From assembly GCA_947174945.1 (NCBI GenBank), contig CAMWKZ010000012.1, positions 1 to 53,660 on the forward strand: a DNA stretch of 53,660 nt, written 5' to 3'. A program made the translations under genes and the position numbers. Source of the stretch: an uncultured Prevotellaceae bacterium. Lineage in GTDB: Bacteria; Bacteroidota; Bacteroidia; Bacteroidales; Bacteroidaceae. A model generated the notes under the pieces. That model did not search any database. It had not been told where the DNA came from and was given only the letters and a program-made list of their open reading frames with translations. Positions 1 through 9,083 of this stretch are shown here, piece after piece (within the stretch, counting starts at the first letter, position 1; every line of letters begins with the position of its first letter).

Positions 1-60
1 CTCCCCCTATATTGTAGTCCCCCTTATATAGGGGGGACGGAAATATATAGGGGGATAGGA
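1..60. other. Dyad-rich CCCCCT/AGGGGG segment
   Basis: The first 60 bases contain interlocking inverted repeats: CCCCCT (19-24 region) opposite AGGGGG (30-36), and CCCCCTATAT (3-12) opposite ATATAGGGGG (45-54). This could be a terminator of a gene left of the window or the edge of the adjoining repeat array. No gene is visible here. Confidence 0.4.
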
Positions 61-61
61 G

Positions 62-237
62 GCTTCGATGGGGGTGGCCCTGTCCCGACTGGCCCTGCAT
101 CGTATGCCGACCCGCTCCGCACCCTGTCCCGATACGCTTCGCATCATGCGCCGAGGCCGTCCGCACCGTGTGCCGACCTGCTCCGCATCATGCACCGACA
201 CGCTCCGCACCGTGTGCCGGTGCACTGCGCATCATCT
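62..237. repeat. Degenerate tandem array, 22-bp period
   Basis: Seven to eight consecutive 22-bp units in register (unit starts 62, 84, 106, 128, 150, 172, 194, 216). The core reads CCGAcncGCTcCGCA followed alternately by CCGTGT or TCATGC, so the true unit may be 44 bp. The first two units are the most diverged. The array is GC-rich and short dyads such as GCACCG/CGGTGC (around 208-223) can fold. Open frames cross it on both strands because the period is not a stop-rich sequence, but neither frame looks like a protein. Confidence 0.8.
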
Positions 238-320
238 GGGCATTGAATGGCTCGTTTATTGGGGTAGACACTTGATTTGCAACAATTCGCAACCGTTTGG
301 CGCAAAAAAGTTGCGATTTG

Positions 321-352
321 TTTGCTTGTTTCGACGGAAATGTGTAAATTTG
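321..352 (+). promoter_or_regulatory. Bacteroidetes-type promoter of the leu operon
   Basis: TTTG at 321-324, a 20-nt spacer, then TAAATTTG at 345-352 match the -33/-7 consensus of the Bacteroidetes primary sigma factor. Transcription would begin near 356, giving a leader of about 210 nt before leuA. Confidence 0.75.
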
Positions 353-380
353 CAGCCGAAATAGCAAATATGGAAAAGGA

Positions 381-461
381 ATGAAGAGTCTTAACCTACT
401 AAACAGCTTGATTATTATTCGACTGCGTGGAGTGGTCGGAAGTGATGAGGCATATATGTAG
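381..461 (+). CDS. Leader peptide rich in Leu, Ile and Val (leu attenuation)
   Basis: A 26-codon frame preceded by AAAAGGA reads MKSLNLLNSLIIIRLRGVV and then seven more residues before TAG at 459-461. Five Leu, three consecutive Ile and two Val codons sit in the first 19 positions, the hallmark of branched-chain amino acid leader peptides such as LeuL and IlvL. It lies between the promoter and leuA, and its codons overlap RNA segments that pair downstream. Starvation for charged Leu, Ile or Val tRNA would stall a ribosome here. The peptide itself needs no function. Its assignment rests on composition and position, since such peptides are not conserved enough to name by homology. Confidence 0.75.
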   Translation: MKSLNLLNSLIIIRLRGVVGSDEAYM

Positions 462-525
462 CGACATAGGTTAGACCAACGATATATGAGCCTTTCTCAC
501 TTCCGGGTGCGAAAGGCTCGTATCG
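388..525 (+). promoter_or_regulatory. Attenuator-like leader with competing stems
   Basis: Three pairings are visible. GTC plus TAACCTA (388-398) pairs with TAGGTTA plus GAC (467-476). CGGAAGTGA (437-445, inside the leader peptide just after its Val codons) pairs perfectly with TCACTTCCG (497-505). CGATA plus GAGCCTTTC (480-496) pairs with GAAAGGCTC plus TATCG (511-525). The second pairing uses the loop of the third stem, so the two compete. No U-run follows the last stem, so classic intrinsic termination is not supported; Rho-dependent or translational control remains possible. Confidence 0.6.
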
Positions 526-566
526 TAAACAAACACAACAGTGGATGATTAAACTAAGTAAAGGAT

Positions 567-2063
567 ATGAGTGACAGATTGTTTATTTTCGACACGACAC
601 TGCGCGACGGCGAGCAGGTGCCCGGATGCCAGCTGAACACGATAGAGAAGATTCAGGTGGCCAAGGCCTTGGAGCAGTTGGGTGTGGACGTGATTGAGGC
701 GGGATTCCCCGTGAGCTCGCCCGGCGACTTTAACTCGGTGATTGAGATTTCAAAGGCCGTCACGTGGCCCACCATCTGTGCGCTGACACGTGCCGTGCAG
801 AAGGACATCGACGTGGCTGCCGAGGCTTTGCAGTATGCCAAGCACAAGCGCATCCACACGGGCATCGGCACCAGCGACTCGCACATCAAGTACAAGTTCA
901 ACTCAACGCGCGAGGAGATTATCGAGCGTGGCGTGGCTGCGGTGAAGTATGCCAAGAAATACGTGGAGGACGTGGAGTTCTACTGCGAGGATGCCGGACG
1001 GACGGACAACGAGTATCTGGCCCGTGTGGTGGAGGCCGTCATCAAGGCCGGTGCCACGGTGGTCAACATCCCCGACACGACGGGCTACTGCCTGCCGCAG
1101 GAGTATTTCGAGAAAATCAAGTATCTGAAGGAGCACGTGGACGGCATCGACCGCGCCATCATCTCCACCCACTGCCACAACGACCTTGGCATGGCCACGG
1201 CCAACACCTTCTCGGGTGTGATGGGCGGTGCCCGTCAGGTGGAGGTGACCATCAACGGCATTGGCGAGCGCGCCGGCAACACGTCGCTGGAGGAAATCGC
1301 CATGATACTGAAGTGCCACACGGGGCTGGGCATCGACACGAATATCAACACCACGAAGATTTACCCCACCAGCCGCATGGTCAGCTCGCTGATGAATATG
1401 CCCGTGCAGCCCAACAAGGCCATCGTGGGCCGCAACGCCTTTGCCCACTCCAGCGGCATCCATCAGGACGGCGTGCTGAAGAACGTGCAGACCTATGAGA
1501 TTATGGACCCGAAGGATGTGGGTATCGACGACAACTCCATCGTGCTGACCGCCCGCTCGGGCCGCGCTGCGCTGAAGCACCGACTGAGCGTGAACGGTGT
1601 CGAGGTGGACGACCAGAAGCTGGACAAGATATACGAGAAGTTCCTGCAGCTGGCCGACCAGAAGAAGGAGGTGAACGATGCCGACGTGCTGATGCTGGCC
1701 GGTGCCGACACCGCCGAGGCTCATGCCGTGAAGCTCGACTTCCTGCAGGTGACCACGGGCAAGGGCGTGAAGAGCGTGGCCTCCGTCGGGCTGGACATAT
1801 CGAACCAGAAGTTTGAGGCTGCCGCATCGGGCAACGGCCCCGTAGACGCAGCCATCAAGGCGCTGAAGAAGATTATCATGAAGCAGATGACGCTGAAGGA
1901 GTTTACCATACAGGCCATATCGAAAGGCTCCGACGATGTGGGCAAGGTACACATGCAGGTGGAGTACGACGGCTCTATCTACTACGGATTTGGTGCCAAC
2001 ACCGACATCGTGACCGCCTCCGTCGAAGCATATATCGATTGTATTAACAAGTTTAAGAAATAA
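567..2063 (+). CDS. leuA: 2-isopropylmalate synthase
   Basis: Condenses acetyl-CoA with 2-oxoisovalerate, the committed step of leucine synthesis, in the cytosol. The 498-aa length fits the long bacterial LeuA. The HMGL-like TIM barrel occupies about residues 4-270, with the signature DTTLRDGEQ at 9-17 (Asp9 a metal ligand, Arg13 catalytic), HCHND around 202-206 giving the metal-binding HxH, and GNTS near 237. The region from about 360 to the end is the LeuA allosteric dimer domain, the site of leucine feedback in the family. The start at 567 follows AAAGGAT. It is the first structural gene after the leader peptide, and leuC follows after 5 nt, so one operon is likely. Base composition is GC-rich compared with most of the window. 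Confidence 0.96.
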   Translation: MSDRLFIFDTTLRDGEQVPGCQLNTIEKIQVAKALEQLGVDVIEAGFPVSSPGDFNSVIEISKAVTWPTICALTRAVQKDIDVAAEALQYAKHKRIHTGIGTSDSHIKYKFNSTREEIIERGVAAVKYAKKYVEDVEFYCEDAGRTDNEYLARVVEAVIKAGATVVNIPDTTGYCLPQEYFEKIKYLKEHVDGIDRAIISTHCHNDLGMATANTFSGVMGGARQVEVTINGIGERAGNTSLEEIAMILKCHTGLGIDTNINTTKIYPTSRMVSSLMNMPVQPNKAIVGRNAFAHSSGIHQDGVLKNVQTYEIMDPKDVGIDDNSIVLTARSGRAALKHRLSVNGVEVDDQKLDKIYEKFLQLADQKKEVNDADVLMLAGADTAEAHAVKLDFLQVTTGKGVKSVASVGLDISNQKFEAAASGNGPVDAAIKALKKIIMKQMTLKEFTIQAISKGSDDVGKVHMQVEYDGSIYYGFGANTDIVTASVEAYIDCINKFKK

Positions 2064-2068
2064 GTGCA

Positions 2069-3445
2069 ATGAATACGTTATTTGATAAAATATGGGACAA
2101 GCACGTGGTGCAGGTCGTACCCGACGGTCCCACCCAGTTGTATATCGACCGTCTGTATTGCCATGAGGTGACATCGCCTCAGGCCTTCGACGGCATGAGG
2201 GCCCGCGGACTGAAGTGCTTCCGCCCCGACCACATCTATTGTATGCCCGACCATAACACCCCGACGCACGACCAAGACAAGCCCATCGAAGACCCCGTGT
2301 CGGCCAAGCAGGTCAGCACGCTGGCACAGAACGCCAAGGACTTCGGGCTGACGCACTACGGTATGCTGAACCCCTCAAACGGCATCATCCATGTCGTAGG
2401 CCCTGAGAAGGGACTGTCGCTGCCCGGCATGACCATCGTCTGCGGCGACTCGCACACGTCGACCCACGGAGCTATGGGAGCCGTGGCCTTTGGCATCGGC
2501 ACCAGCGAGGTGGAGATGGTAATGGCCTCGCAGTGCATCTTGCAGCAGAAGCCCAAGTCGATGCGCATCAACATCAACGGCCAGTTGCAACAGGGAGTGA
2601 CGGCCAAGGACGTTGCCCTCTACCTGATGTCGCAGCTCACCACGTCGGGTGCCACGGGCTATTTCGTGGAGTACGCCGGCGACGTGGTAAGGGACTTGTC
2701 GATGGAAGGCCGACTGACGCTGTGCAACCTCAGCATCGAGATGGGTGCCCGTGGCGGTTTCGTTGCTCCCGACGAGAAGACCTTTGAGTACATCAAAGGC
2801 AAGGAGTTTGCCCCGAAGGGCGAGGAGTGGGACAAGGCCGTCAGCTACTGGAAGACGCTGCAGAGCGGCCCCGATGCCGTGTTCGACAAGGAACTGACAT
2901 TCGATGCCAAGGACATTGAGCCGCGCATCACCTATGGCACCAACCCCGGCATGGGCATCGGCATCACCGAGGCCATTCCCACCGAGGGTGGGGTAGGCTT
3001 CGAGAAGTCGCTCGACTACATGGGCTTCAAGCCCGGCGAGAAACTGCTGGGCAAGCAGATAGACTATGTGTTCCTCGGTGCCTGCACCAACGGGCGCATT
3101 GAGGACTTCCGCGCCTTTGCCTCGCTCGTCAAGGGGCGTCAGAAGGCAGCCAACGTGGTGGCTTGGCTCGTGCCCGGCTCATGGGCTGTCGACCGCCAGA
3201 TTCGTGAGGAGGGCATCGACAAGGTGCTGGAGGAGGCTGGCTTCCAGCTTCGTCAGCCCGGCTGCTCGGCCTGTCTGGCCATGAACGATGACAAGGTGCC
3301 CGCTGGCAAGTACAGCGTGTCAACCTCGAACCGTAACTTCGAGGGACGTCAGGGCCCCGGTGCGCGCACCATCCTCTGCTCGCCGCTCGTAGCCGCTGCC
3401 GCCGCCGTAACAGGAGTAATAACCGACCCAAGAACACTATTATGA
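2069..3445 (+). CDS. leuC: 3-isopropylmalate dehydratase large subunit
   Basis: Aconitase-family large subunit that with LeuD isomerises 2- to 3-isopropylmalate, and by the known promiscuity of the family can also process citramalate. The 458-aa length is normal. The iron-sulphur cluster cysteines are visible in [11 protein letters not shown] (C-terminal third) and in GCSACLAMN. The N-terminal substrate region contains [14 protein letters not shown]. The start [13 protein letters not shown] is typical of LeuC. Its stop overlaps the leuD start in ATGA, which implies translational coupling of the two subunits. Confidence 0.96.
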   Translation: MNTLFDKIWDKHVVQVVPDGPTQLYIDRLYCHEVTSPQAFDGMRARGLKCFRPDHIYCMPDHNTPTHDQDKPIEDPVSAKQVSTLAQNAKDFGLTHYGMLNPSNGIIHVVGPEKGLSLPGMTIVCGDSHTSTHGAMGAVAFGIGTSEVEMVMASQCILQQKPKSMRININGQLQQGVTAKDVALYLMSQLTTSGATGYFVEYAGDVVRDLSMEGRLTLCNLSIEMGARGGFVAPDEKTFEYIKGKEFAPKGEEWDKAVSYWKTLQSGPDAVFDKELTFDAKDIEPRITYGTNPGMGIGITEAIPTEGGVGFEKSLDYMGFKPGEKLLGKQIDYVFLGACTNGRIEDFRAFASLVKGRQKAANVVAWLVPGSWAVDRQIREEGIDKVLEEAGFQLRQPGCSACLAMNDDKVPAGKYSVSTSNRNFEGRQGPGARTILCSPLVAAAAAVTGVITDPRTLL

Positions 3446-4038
3446 AACAGAAATTCAACGTTATAACATCAACGTGTGTACCCCTTCCATTGGAGAATGT
3501 AGACACTGACCAGATTATACCCGCCCGTTTCCTCAAGGCTACCACCCGTGAGGAGAAATTCTTTGGCGACAACTTGTTCCGTGACTGGCGCTACAACGCC
3601 GACGGAACCGTGAACGAGAACTTTGTGCTGAACGACCCCACTTATTCGGGCTGCATCCTTGTGGCTGGCAAGAACTTCGGCTCGGGCTCCAGCCGTGAGC
3701 ACGCTGCGTGGGCCATCGCTGGCTATGGATTCCGTGTCGTTATCTCGTCGTTCTTTGCTGACATCCATAAGAACAACGAGCTGAATAACTTCGTGCTGCC
3801 CGTTGTGGTCAGCGAGCAGTTCTTGGCCGAGCTCTTCGAGAGCATCAAGCAAGACCCGAAGACGGAGGTGGAAGTGGACTTGCCCAACCAGACCGTTACC
3901 AACAAGGCTACAGGCAAGAGCGAGCAGTTTGAAATCAACGGCTATAAGAAGCATTGTCTGCTCAACGGACTGGACGACATCGACTTCCTCGTGGAGAACC
4001 AATCGAAGACCGAAGCATGGGAACAGCTCAACAGGTAA
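3442..4038 (+). CDS. leuD: 3-isopropylmalate dehydratase small subunit
   Basis: Swivelling-domain partner of LeuC. The 198-aa length fits the family. Diagnostic motifs are [13 protein letters not shown] near the N-terminus and [15 protein letters not shown] in the middle, which place the substrate-binding Ser and Arg residues. It begins inside the leuC stop codon (4-nt overlap) and its own 3' end overlaps the next synthase gene by 22 nt, so LeuC, LeuD and the second synthase are probably made from one tightly coupled message. Confidence 0.95.
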   Translation: MKQKFNVITSTCVPLPLENVDTDQIIPARFLKATTREEKFFGDNLFRDWRYNADGTVNENFVLNDPTYSGCILVAGKNFGSGSSREHAAWAIAGYGFRVVISSFFADIHKNNELNNFVLPVVVSEQFLAELFESIKQDPKTEVEVDLPNQTVTNKATGKSEQFEINGYKKHCLLNGLDDIDFLVENQSKTEAWEQLNR

Positions 4039-5588
4039 ACGCCTACCAGCGCATCCCGCCCTTTGTCGAGATTATGGACTCGACGCTGCGCGACGGTGAG
4101 CAGACCAACGGGGTCAGCTTTCTGCCGCACGAGAAGCTGGTGATAGCCCGTAAGCTGCTGCACGATGTGAACGTAGACCGCATCGAGGTGGCATCGGCTC
4201 GGGTCAGCGAGGGTGAGAAGGATGCGGTGACGAGGATTTGCCGGGCTGCTGCTCAGGTGAACCGTTTGGAGCGCGTCGAAGTGCTGGGCTTTGTCGACGG
4301 AGGCAAGTCGGTTGACTGGCTCTACGACTGTGGCGGACGCACCATCAACCTGCTGGCGAAGGGCTCGCTGAAGCACTGCACCCACCAGTTGCACAAGACA
4401 CCCGAGGAGCATATCGAGGACATCAAAAGGGAGATAGCCTATGCCACCCAGAAGGGAATGACGGTCAACCTGTATCTGGAGGACTGGAGCAACGGCATGA
4501 AGGACTCGCCCGAATATGTCTATCAGGTAATGGATGCGCTTGCGCCCGTGACGGACATCAAGCGGTTTATGCTGCCCGATACGCTGGGCGTGATGAACCC
4601 GTTGCAGGTGATTGAGTATTTCCGTAAGATGCTGAAGCGCTATCCTCACGTACACTTCGACTTCCATGCCCACAACGACTACGACTTGGCGGTGTCAAAC
4701 TCGCTGGCTGCTGTGCTGAGCGGTGCCAAGGGACTGCACGTTACCGTCAACGGACTGGGCGAGCGTTGTGGCAATGCGCCGCTGGCCTCGGTGCAAGCTA
4801 TCTTGAAAGACCAGTTTCATGCCAAGACGAACATCGTGGAAAGTCAGTTGAACGACATCTCGCGGATGGTGGAGAGCTTCAGCGGTATTGTCGTGGCTCC
4901 CAATCAGCCCATCGTGGGTGAGAATGTGTTTACGCAGGTGGCTGGCGTTCATGCCGACGGCGACTCGAAAGATAAGCTCTATTACAACGAACTGATACCC
5001 GAGCGGTTTGGCCGTAAGCGTGAGTATGCGCTGGGCAAGAACTCAGGGCGTGCCAACATAGCCAAGAACTTGGAGGAACTGGGACTGGAGCTGACACCAG
5101 AGCAGACACGCCGGGTGACGCAGCGCATCACCGAACTGGGCGACAAGAAGGAAATCGTGACGCAGGAAGACCTGCCCTATATCGTTAGCGACGTGTTGAA
5201 GCACGACGGCTCGGAAGACCGCATCAAGCTGTTGAGCTATGTCGTGTCGACAGCCTACGGACTGAAGCCCGGTGCCAACCTGAAAGTGGAAATCAATGGT
5301 AAGCAGTATGACGGCAGTGCGGTGGGCGACGGTCAGTACGATGCCTTTGTGAAGGCTCTGCGCTATATTTATAGGAAGTATCTGAACCGCACGTTCCCCG
5401 TTCTGGCCAACTATCAGGTCAGTATTCCACCGGGTGGACGGACGGATGCGTTGGTGCAGGCTGTCATCTCGTGGCACTATAAAGGGGGCATCTTGCGCAC
5501 GCGCGGACTGGATGCCGACCAGACGGAGGCTGCCATTAAGGCAACCTTTAAGATGCTGAACATCGTAGAGAATGAACTATCAGAATAA
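4017..5588 (+). CDS. cimA: Second LeuA-family synthase, probably (R)-citramalate synthase
   Basis: A 523-aa HMGL-like synthase with a LeuA-type regulatory domain. The motif [15 protein letters not shown] lies at residues 20-34 and HAHND at 217-221 supplies the metal-binding HxH. The C-terminal domain after about residue 400 is the LeuA dimer fold. It is distinct from the LeuA encoded upstream. In the family such paralogues are annotated as citramalate synthase (pyruvate plus acetyl-CoA) or alpha-isopropylmalate synthase. Position among leuCD and leuB, plus Ile and Val codons in the leader peptide, favour citramalate and isoleucine supply, but substrate cannot be read from sequence by eye. I chose the ATG at 4017 because the upstream extension in this frame is antisense-like leuD sequence with no similarity to the family. 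Confidence 0.75.
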   Translation: MGTAQQVNAYQRIPPFVEIMDSTLRDGEQTNGVSFLPHEKLVIARKLLHDVNVDRIEVASARVSEGEKDAVTRICRAAAQVNRLERVEVLGFVDGGKSVDWLYDCGGRTINLLAKGSLKHCTHQLHKTPEEHIEDIKREIAYATQKGMTVNLYLEDWSNGMKDSPEYVYQVMDALAPVTDIKRFMLPDTLGVMNPLQVIEYFRKMLKRYPHVHFDFHAHNDYDLAVSNSLAAVLSGAKGLHVTVNGLGERCGNAPLASVQAILKDQFHAKTNIVESQLNDISRMVESFSGIVVAPNQPIVGENVFTQVAGVHADGDSKDKLYYNELIPERFGRKREYALGKNSGRANIAKNLEELGLELTPEQTRRVTQRITELGDKKEIVTQEDLPYIVSDVLKHDGSEDRIKLLSYVVSTAYGLKPGANLKVEINGKQYDGSAVGDGQYDAFVKALRYIYRKYLNRTFPVLANYQVSIPPGGRTDALVQAVISWHYKGGILRTRGLDADQTEAAIKATFKMLNIVENELSE

Positions 5589-5617
5589 AATGTAATAACG
5601 AACAAAAAACGAAGAAT

Positions 5618-6679
5618 ATGAAACTGAATATTGCAGTACTGCCGGGCGATGGTATCGGGCCGGAGATTATGAAGCAGGGCGTGGCCGTAATGGATGCCGT
5701 GGCTGAGAAGTTTGGACATGAGTTTGCGTATGAGGAGGCACTGGTGGGTGCTACGGCTATCGATGCCGTGGGCGACCCGTACCCTGAGGCTACCCATGAG
5801 GTTTGCATGAAGGCTGATGCCGTGCTGTTTGCTGCTGTAGGCGACCTGAAGTATGATAACAATCCGACGGCAAAGGTGCGCCCGGAGCAAGGCTTGCTGG
5901 CTATGCGTAAGAAGCTGGGGCTGTTTGCCAATGTGCGCCCGGTGGCTACCTTCGACTGCCTGTTGCATAAGTCGCCGCTGAAGGACGAGCTGTTGCGCGG
6001 TGCTGACTTTGTGGTTATTCGTGAGTTGACAGGTGGTATGTACTTTGGCGAAAAGTATCAGGACAACGACAAGGCTTATGATACGGACATCTATACGCGC
6101 CCTGAGATTGAGCGCATTCTGAAGGTGGCTTTTGAGATGGCAATGACGCGCAAGAAGCACTTGACGGTGGTGGATAAGGCTAACGTGCTGGCATCGAGCC
6201 GCCTGTGGCGCCAGATTGCGAAGGAGATGGAGTCGCAGTATCCTGAGGTGCAGACGGACTATATGTTTATCGACAATGCCTCTATGCGTGTGCTGACGGA
6301 GCCTACGTTCTTCGACGTGGTAGTCACGGAGAATACGTTTGGCGACATCCTGACTGACGAGACATCGTGCATCACGGGTTCGATGGGACTGCAGCCTTCG
6401 TCCAGCCTGGGCGAGCATACCCCGTTGTTTGAGCCTGTACACGGTTCATGGCCGCAGGCTAAAGGACAGAATCTGGCTAACCCGTTGGCACAAATCCTGT
6501 CGGCTGCCATGTTGCTGGAGCACTTTGGACTGACGAAGGAGGGGGCGCTGATTCGTGAGGCTGTCAATGCTTCGCTCGATGCCAACGTGCGTACTCCTGA
6601 GATTCAGGTTGAGGGCGGAGCGAAGTATGGTACCAAGGAGGTTGGTGCATGGATTGTAGACTATATCAAAAAGGCATAG
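5618..6679 (+). CDS. leuB: 3-isopropylmalate dehydrogenase
   Basis: NAD-dependent oxidative decarboxylase that yields 2-oxoisocaproate; the same enzyme can act on 3-methylmalate in the citramalate route. The 353-aa length is standard. Visible motifs are [10 protein letters not shown] at residues 7-16, [13 protein letters not shown] in the substrate region, [14 protein letters not shown], and the metal and NAD segment [17 protein letters not shown]. It lies 29 nt after the second synthase. The downstream TPR gene starts inside its last codons. Confidence 0.95.
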   Translation: MKLNIAVLPGDGIGPEIMKQGVAVMDAVAEKFGHEFAYEEALVGATAIDAVGDPYPEATHEVCMKADAVLFAAVGDLKYDNNPTAKVRPEQGLLAMRKKLGLFANVRPVATFDCLLHKSPLKDELLRGADFVVIRELTGGMYFGEKYQDNDKAYDTDIYTRPEIERILKVAFEMAMTRKKHLTVVDKANVLASSRLWRQIAKEMESQYPEVQTDYMFIDNASMRVLTEPTFFDVVVTENTFGDILTDETSCITGSMGLQPSSSLGEHTPLFEPVHGSWPQAKGQNLANPLAQILSAAMLLEHFGLTKEGALIREAVNASLDANVRTPEIQVEGGAKYGTKEVGAWIVDYIKKA

Positions 6680-7344
6680 TCCTGTTATTGTTTACTGTGC
6701 TGGCAGTGCAACTGCCGGCACAGACTACAGACAATCAGCGCTGGCGCGATTCGCTGACGGTACTTAACAGGCTGATAGCAACACAGCCGTGGTCAGCCGA
6801 CTTGCATCTGCGCAAGGCTGCTGCCAACCTGCAACTGAAGCAGTGGCAGTATGCTATTGATGAATATGCACAGGTGTTGCGGAAGGAGCCTCGTAATCCG
6901 GCGGCTCTGTTCTATAGGGCTTACGCCAATACGCACCTGCGTCATTTCGATTTGGCCCGAAACGACCTCAACGACTTGTTGCTTTATCTGCCCAGTCATT
7001 TCGAGGCTCGCATCTCGCTGGCCGTTGTGCTGCAGCAGATAGGACACAAGCAGGAGGCACTCGACCAGTTGAACCAAGCCGTCCAGCTTCATGTAGACTC
7101 AGCTGTGGCCTATGCCATGAGAGCCAATCTGGAGCGCGACATGAAACAAGATGATGCTGCCTTGTATGACTGGCAGCGAGCGGAGCAGTTGTCGCCACTC
7201 GACCCGACTTATGTGGTGTCGCACGTTGACTTGCTATTGGTTCTGGAGCGCAGGACGGAAGCCCGTCGAGTGCTTGATGCGGCTGTGCGTCGCGGCATTC
7301 CCCGTGGTATGTTGCTGGAATGGTATGAGAAATGTAAGAGGTAA
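6649..7344 (+). CDS. Periplasmic TPR protein
   Basis: A 231-aa protein with a short signal-like N-terminus (hydrophobic [16 protein letters not shown] after a Lys) followed by about five tetratricopeptide repeats from residue 30 to 200, shown by the recurring pattern of Trp/Leu, Gly/Ala, Tyr/Phe and Ala/Pro positions (for example [16 protein letters not shown] and [14 protein letters not shown]). TPR proteins are protein-protein scaffolds. The start overlaps the leuB 3' end by 31 nt in another frame, and its stop overlaps the next start by one base, so it is translated with its neighbours although a metabolic link with leucine synthesis is not evident. The exact partner is unknown. Confidence 0.75.
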   Translation: MDCRLYQKGIVLLLFTVLAVQLPAQTTDNQRWRDSLTVLNRLIATQPWSADLHLRKAAANLQLKQWQYAIDEYAQVLRKEPRNPAALFYRAYANTHLRHFDLARNDLNDLLLYLPSHFEARISLAVVLQQIGHKQEALDQLNQAVQLHVDSAVAYAMRANLERDMKQDDAALYDWQRAEQLSPLDPTYVVSHVDLLLVLERRTEARRVLDAAVRRGIPRGMLLEWYEKCKR

Positions 7345-8066
7345 TGAAGAAGCCTGACATCAAGTTTTCTAATATAAAGGCTCCCACAAAGCGGCAGTTT
7401 GCTTTGTGGTTCTTTGGCATCGTGGTTGTGTTAGCGGCTGCTAAGCGACTGACAACCACCCCAAGTACAGCTGAATTAGTGGAGTCAGCCGAGGTAACTA
7501 CCTTGCGCACAGACGCTCCGCATCGCATACTGAGCGTGCCTAATTATAATGCCGCATTCCCTGACAATCAGAGCGTACAGATTGCAGCCGCTGAACAATG
7601 GGGTGTGCGCCCGGTGCAGAACCGTGAAGATGCAGAGGCACGCAAGAAGGAACTGGTCTATGTGGCCGCCAGTCCCTATTATCATGTTGACAAACTGAGC
7701 AATTCAATACCTTATCTGGTGCCACGTGCATCTGTATTGTTGCAGGACATCGGTCAGGCTTTCTACGATAGTCTTTATGTGAAAGGTGTCCCCTTGAACC
7801 AGCTGATTGTCACCAGCGTGTTGCGAACGGTGGACGATGTGGCTAAGTTGCAGCGCCACAACCTGAATGCAACAGAACGCTCATGCCACCTGTTTGGCAC
7901 TACGTTTGACATCTGTTACAACCGCTATCATCCCGTTACGCAGCCTGTTCGTGACGATACCCTAAAGTGGGTACTTAGCGAAGTTTTGCGCGATATGCGC
8001 CAGCAAGAACGCTGTTACGTGAAATATGAAGTAAAGCAAGGCTGCTTCCACATCACAGTAAGGTAA
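7344..8066 (+). CDS. DUF5715-type protein with an M15-peptidase-like motif
   Basis: A 240-aa protein with one N-terminal membrane segment (about residues 17-35, FALWFFGIVVVLAAA), consistent with a membrane-anchored periplasmic domain. I recognise the overall pattern as the Bacteroidetes DUF5715 family. The segment ERSCHLFGTTFDICYNRY contains S-x-H-x2-G-x3-D, which resembles the zinc-binding SxHxxGxAxD signature of D-Ala-D-Ala carboxypeptidases of family M15, and VTSVLRTVDDVAKLQRHN resembles the strand and turn before it in that fold. A role in cell-wall trimming is therefore inferred, not shown. It is translationally coupled with the TPR gene and converges on the thioredoxin gene with only 14 nt between. 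Confidence 0.7.
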   Translation: MKKPDIKFSNIKAPTKRQFALWFFGIVVVLAAAKRLTTTPSTAELVESAEVTTLRTDAPHRILSVPNYNAAFPDNQSVQIAAAEQWGVRPVQNREDAEARKKELVYVAASPYYHVDKLSNSIPYLVPRASVLLQDIGQAFYDSLYVKGVPLNQLIVTSVLRTVDDVAKLQRHNLNATERSCHLFGTTFDICYNRYHPVTQPVRDDTLKWVLSEVLRDMRQQERCYVKYEVKQGCFHITVR

Positions 8067-8080
8067 GATGCCTTCTTCAA

Positions 8081-8410
8081 CTATATAGCCCCTTTCAAAG
8101 AAAGGTATTGGTTGATGGTACGTTCAAGTTCTTCCAGATTGATGAAATTAGCACCACGATAGACTTCTTTCCCGTTCATAAGCAATAAAACTGTGGGGCC
8201 GGAATAGACTAAGAAATGACCGACGAGCAACGGCTCTTCAGTAACGTCGGTGTAGAAAGAGCAGAGTGAGGGATATTTGTCGGCTATCTTGCCTACCTTG
8301 TCAAGCATGGCCTTACATACGGTGCAGTATGGCGATTTGATGTAAAAGAGACACAGGCGACCTCTTGCTATCGCCTGCTCAATGTCTCTGATGTTTGTTA
8401 GATGCTCCAT
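8081..8410 (-). CDS. Thioredoxin-family protein
   Basis: A 109-aa single thioredoxin domain without signal peptide. The active site is CTVC at about residues 29-32 within KSPYCTVCKAM, where canonical thioredoxin has CGPC, so the redox potential may differ. SGPTVLLL carries the cis-proline expected opposite the active site, and the fold order (helix, strand, active site, cis-Pro strand, helix) is complete. It lies 9 nt after the carbonic anhydrase gene on the same strand and is probably co-transcribed with it. The substrate is unknown. Confidence 0.85.
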   Translation of the reverse strand: MEHLTNIRDIEQAIARGRLCLFYIKSPYCTVCKAMLDKVGKIADKYPSLCSFYTDVTEEPLLVGHFLVYSGPTVLLLMNGKEVYRGANFINLEELERTINQYLSLKGAI

Positions 8411-8419
8411 AAAATATGT

Positions 8420-8962
8420 TTAGCTTATTTCCTCCAGTTCGCCTGTCTCTGAATCGATGATAAAGCCACGGACCACAATGTCCTTGGGGACGAGTGGGTG
8501 CGTCTTGATGGTCTCAACGGTCTTGCGTACCGATTCGGGCGTGTCCCTGAATCCTTCCAGCCATTGATTCAGGTCAATGCCACACTTGCGGATAGTATCA
8601 AGTGTCTCGTCGGTCACTCCACGCGCTATCATCTCGTGGTGGAAATGGTCGTAGCTCATGTGGCACGCCCCGCAGTGCGAGTGAGCCACCACCATGATTT
8701 CCTTAACGCCTAACTCATAGATAGCGACAATAATGCTGCGCATGGCAGAATCGAAAGCCGAAATCACCAATCCGCCTGCATTCTTGATAATCTTGGCATC
8801 GCCGTTTCGCAGTCCGAGTGCGGCAGGAAGCAGCTCTGTCAGTCTGGTGTCCATGCACGATAGCACTGCAAGTCGTTTGTCGGGATACTTGTCTGTCAGA
8901 TACTTCTCGTAGCTTTTCTGCTCTACGAAAGTCTTGTTGTAAGCGATAATCTGGTCTATCAT
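8420..8962 (-). CDS. Beta-class carbonic anhydrase
   Basis: Zinc enzyme interconverting CO2 and bicarbonate in the cytosol. The 180-aa length matches the small beta-class group. Zinc ligands are recognisable as Cys36 in SCMDTR, with the Asp38/Arg40 dyad, and His94 and Cys97 in HSHCGAC. The glycine-rich KNAGG segment at about 60-64 is also family-typical. Bicarbonate supply would serve carboxylation and capnophilic growth, which is common in gut and oral Bacteroidales. A TATCTTTG promoter core lies at 9008-9001 on this strand. Confidence 0.93.
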   Translation of the reverse strand: MIDQIIAYNKTFVEQKSYEKYLTDKYPDKRLAVLSCMDTRLTELLPAALGLRNGDAKIIKNAGGLVISAFDSAMRSIIVAIYELGVKEIMVVAHSHCGACHMSYDHFHHEMIARGVTDETLDTIRKCGIDLNQWLEGFRDTPESVRKTVETIKTHPLVPKDIVVRGFIIDSETGELEEIS

Positions 8963-9000
8963 AACTGTATTGTCTTAGTGTTGAGAATCTAATGATACGG

Positions 9001-9008
9001 CAAAGATA
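9001..9008 (-). promoter_or_regulatory. -7 promoter core for the carbonic anhydrase gene
   Basis: TATCTTTG on the minus strand about 39 nt before the start codon. No convincing -33 element was found at the usual distance. Confidence 0.55.
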
Positions 9009-9058
9009 GCAATAAAATCCGAAAGGCTCACACCTTTCAGAGGAATTTTTCCCATAAT

Positions 9059-9073
9059 GGGGCAATTTGCCCC
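9059..9073 (-). terminator. Short GGGGCAA/TTGCCCC hairpin after the efflux operon
   Basis: A perfect 7-bp inverted repeat directly downstream of the last FtsX gene, followed on the minus strand by a GGGAAAAATT stretch. A weak intrinsic terminator is plausible. Confidence 0.4.
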
Positions 9074-9083
9074 ACTATAGGAT

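Noticed and set aside
7..364. Open frames on both strands across the 22-bp array
   Set aside because: Frames stay open because of the repeat, show no family resemblance and have no ribosome-binding site; a repetitive Arg/Thr/Ser composition results from the GC-rich units.
764..1498. Long overlapping frames within leuA and other GC-rich genes
   Set aside because: They follow the codon bias of the true gene in other frames and have no recognisable motifs.
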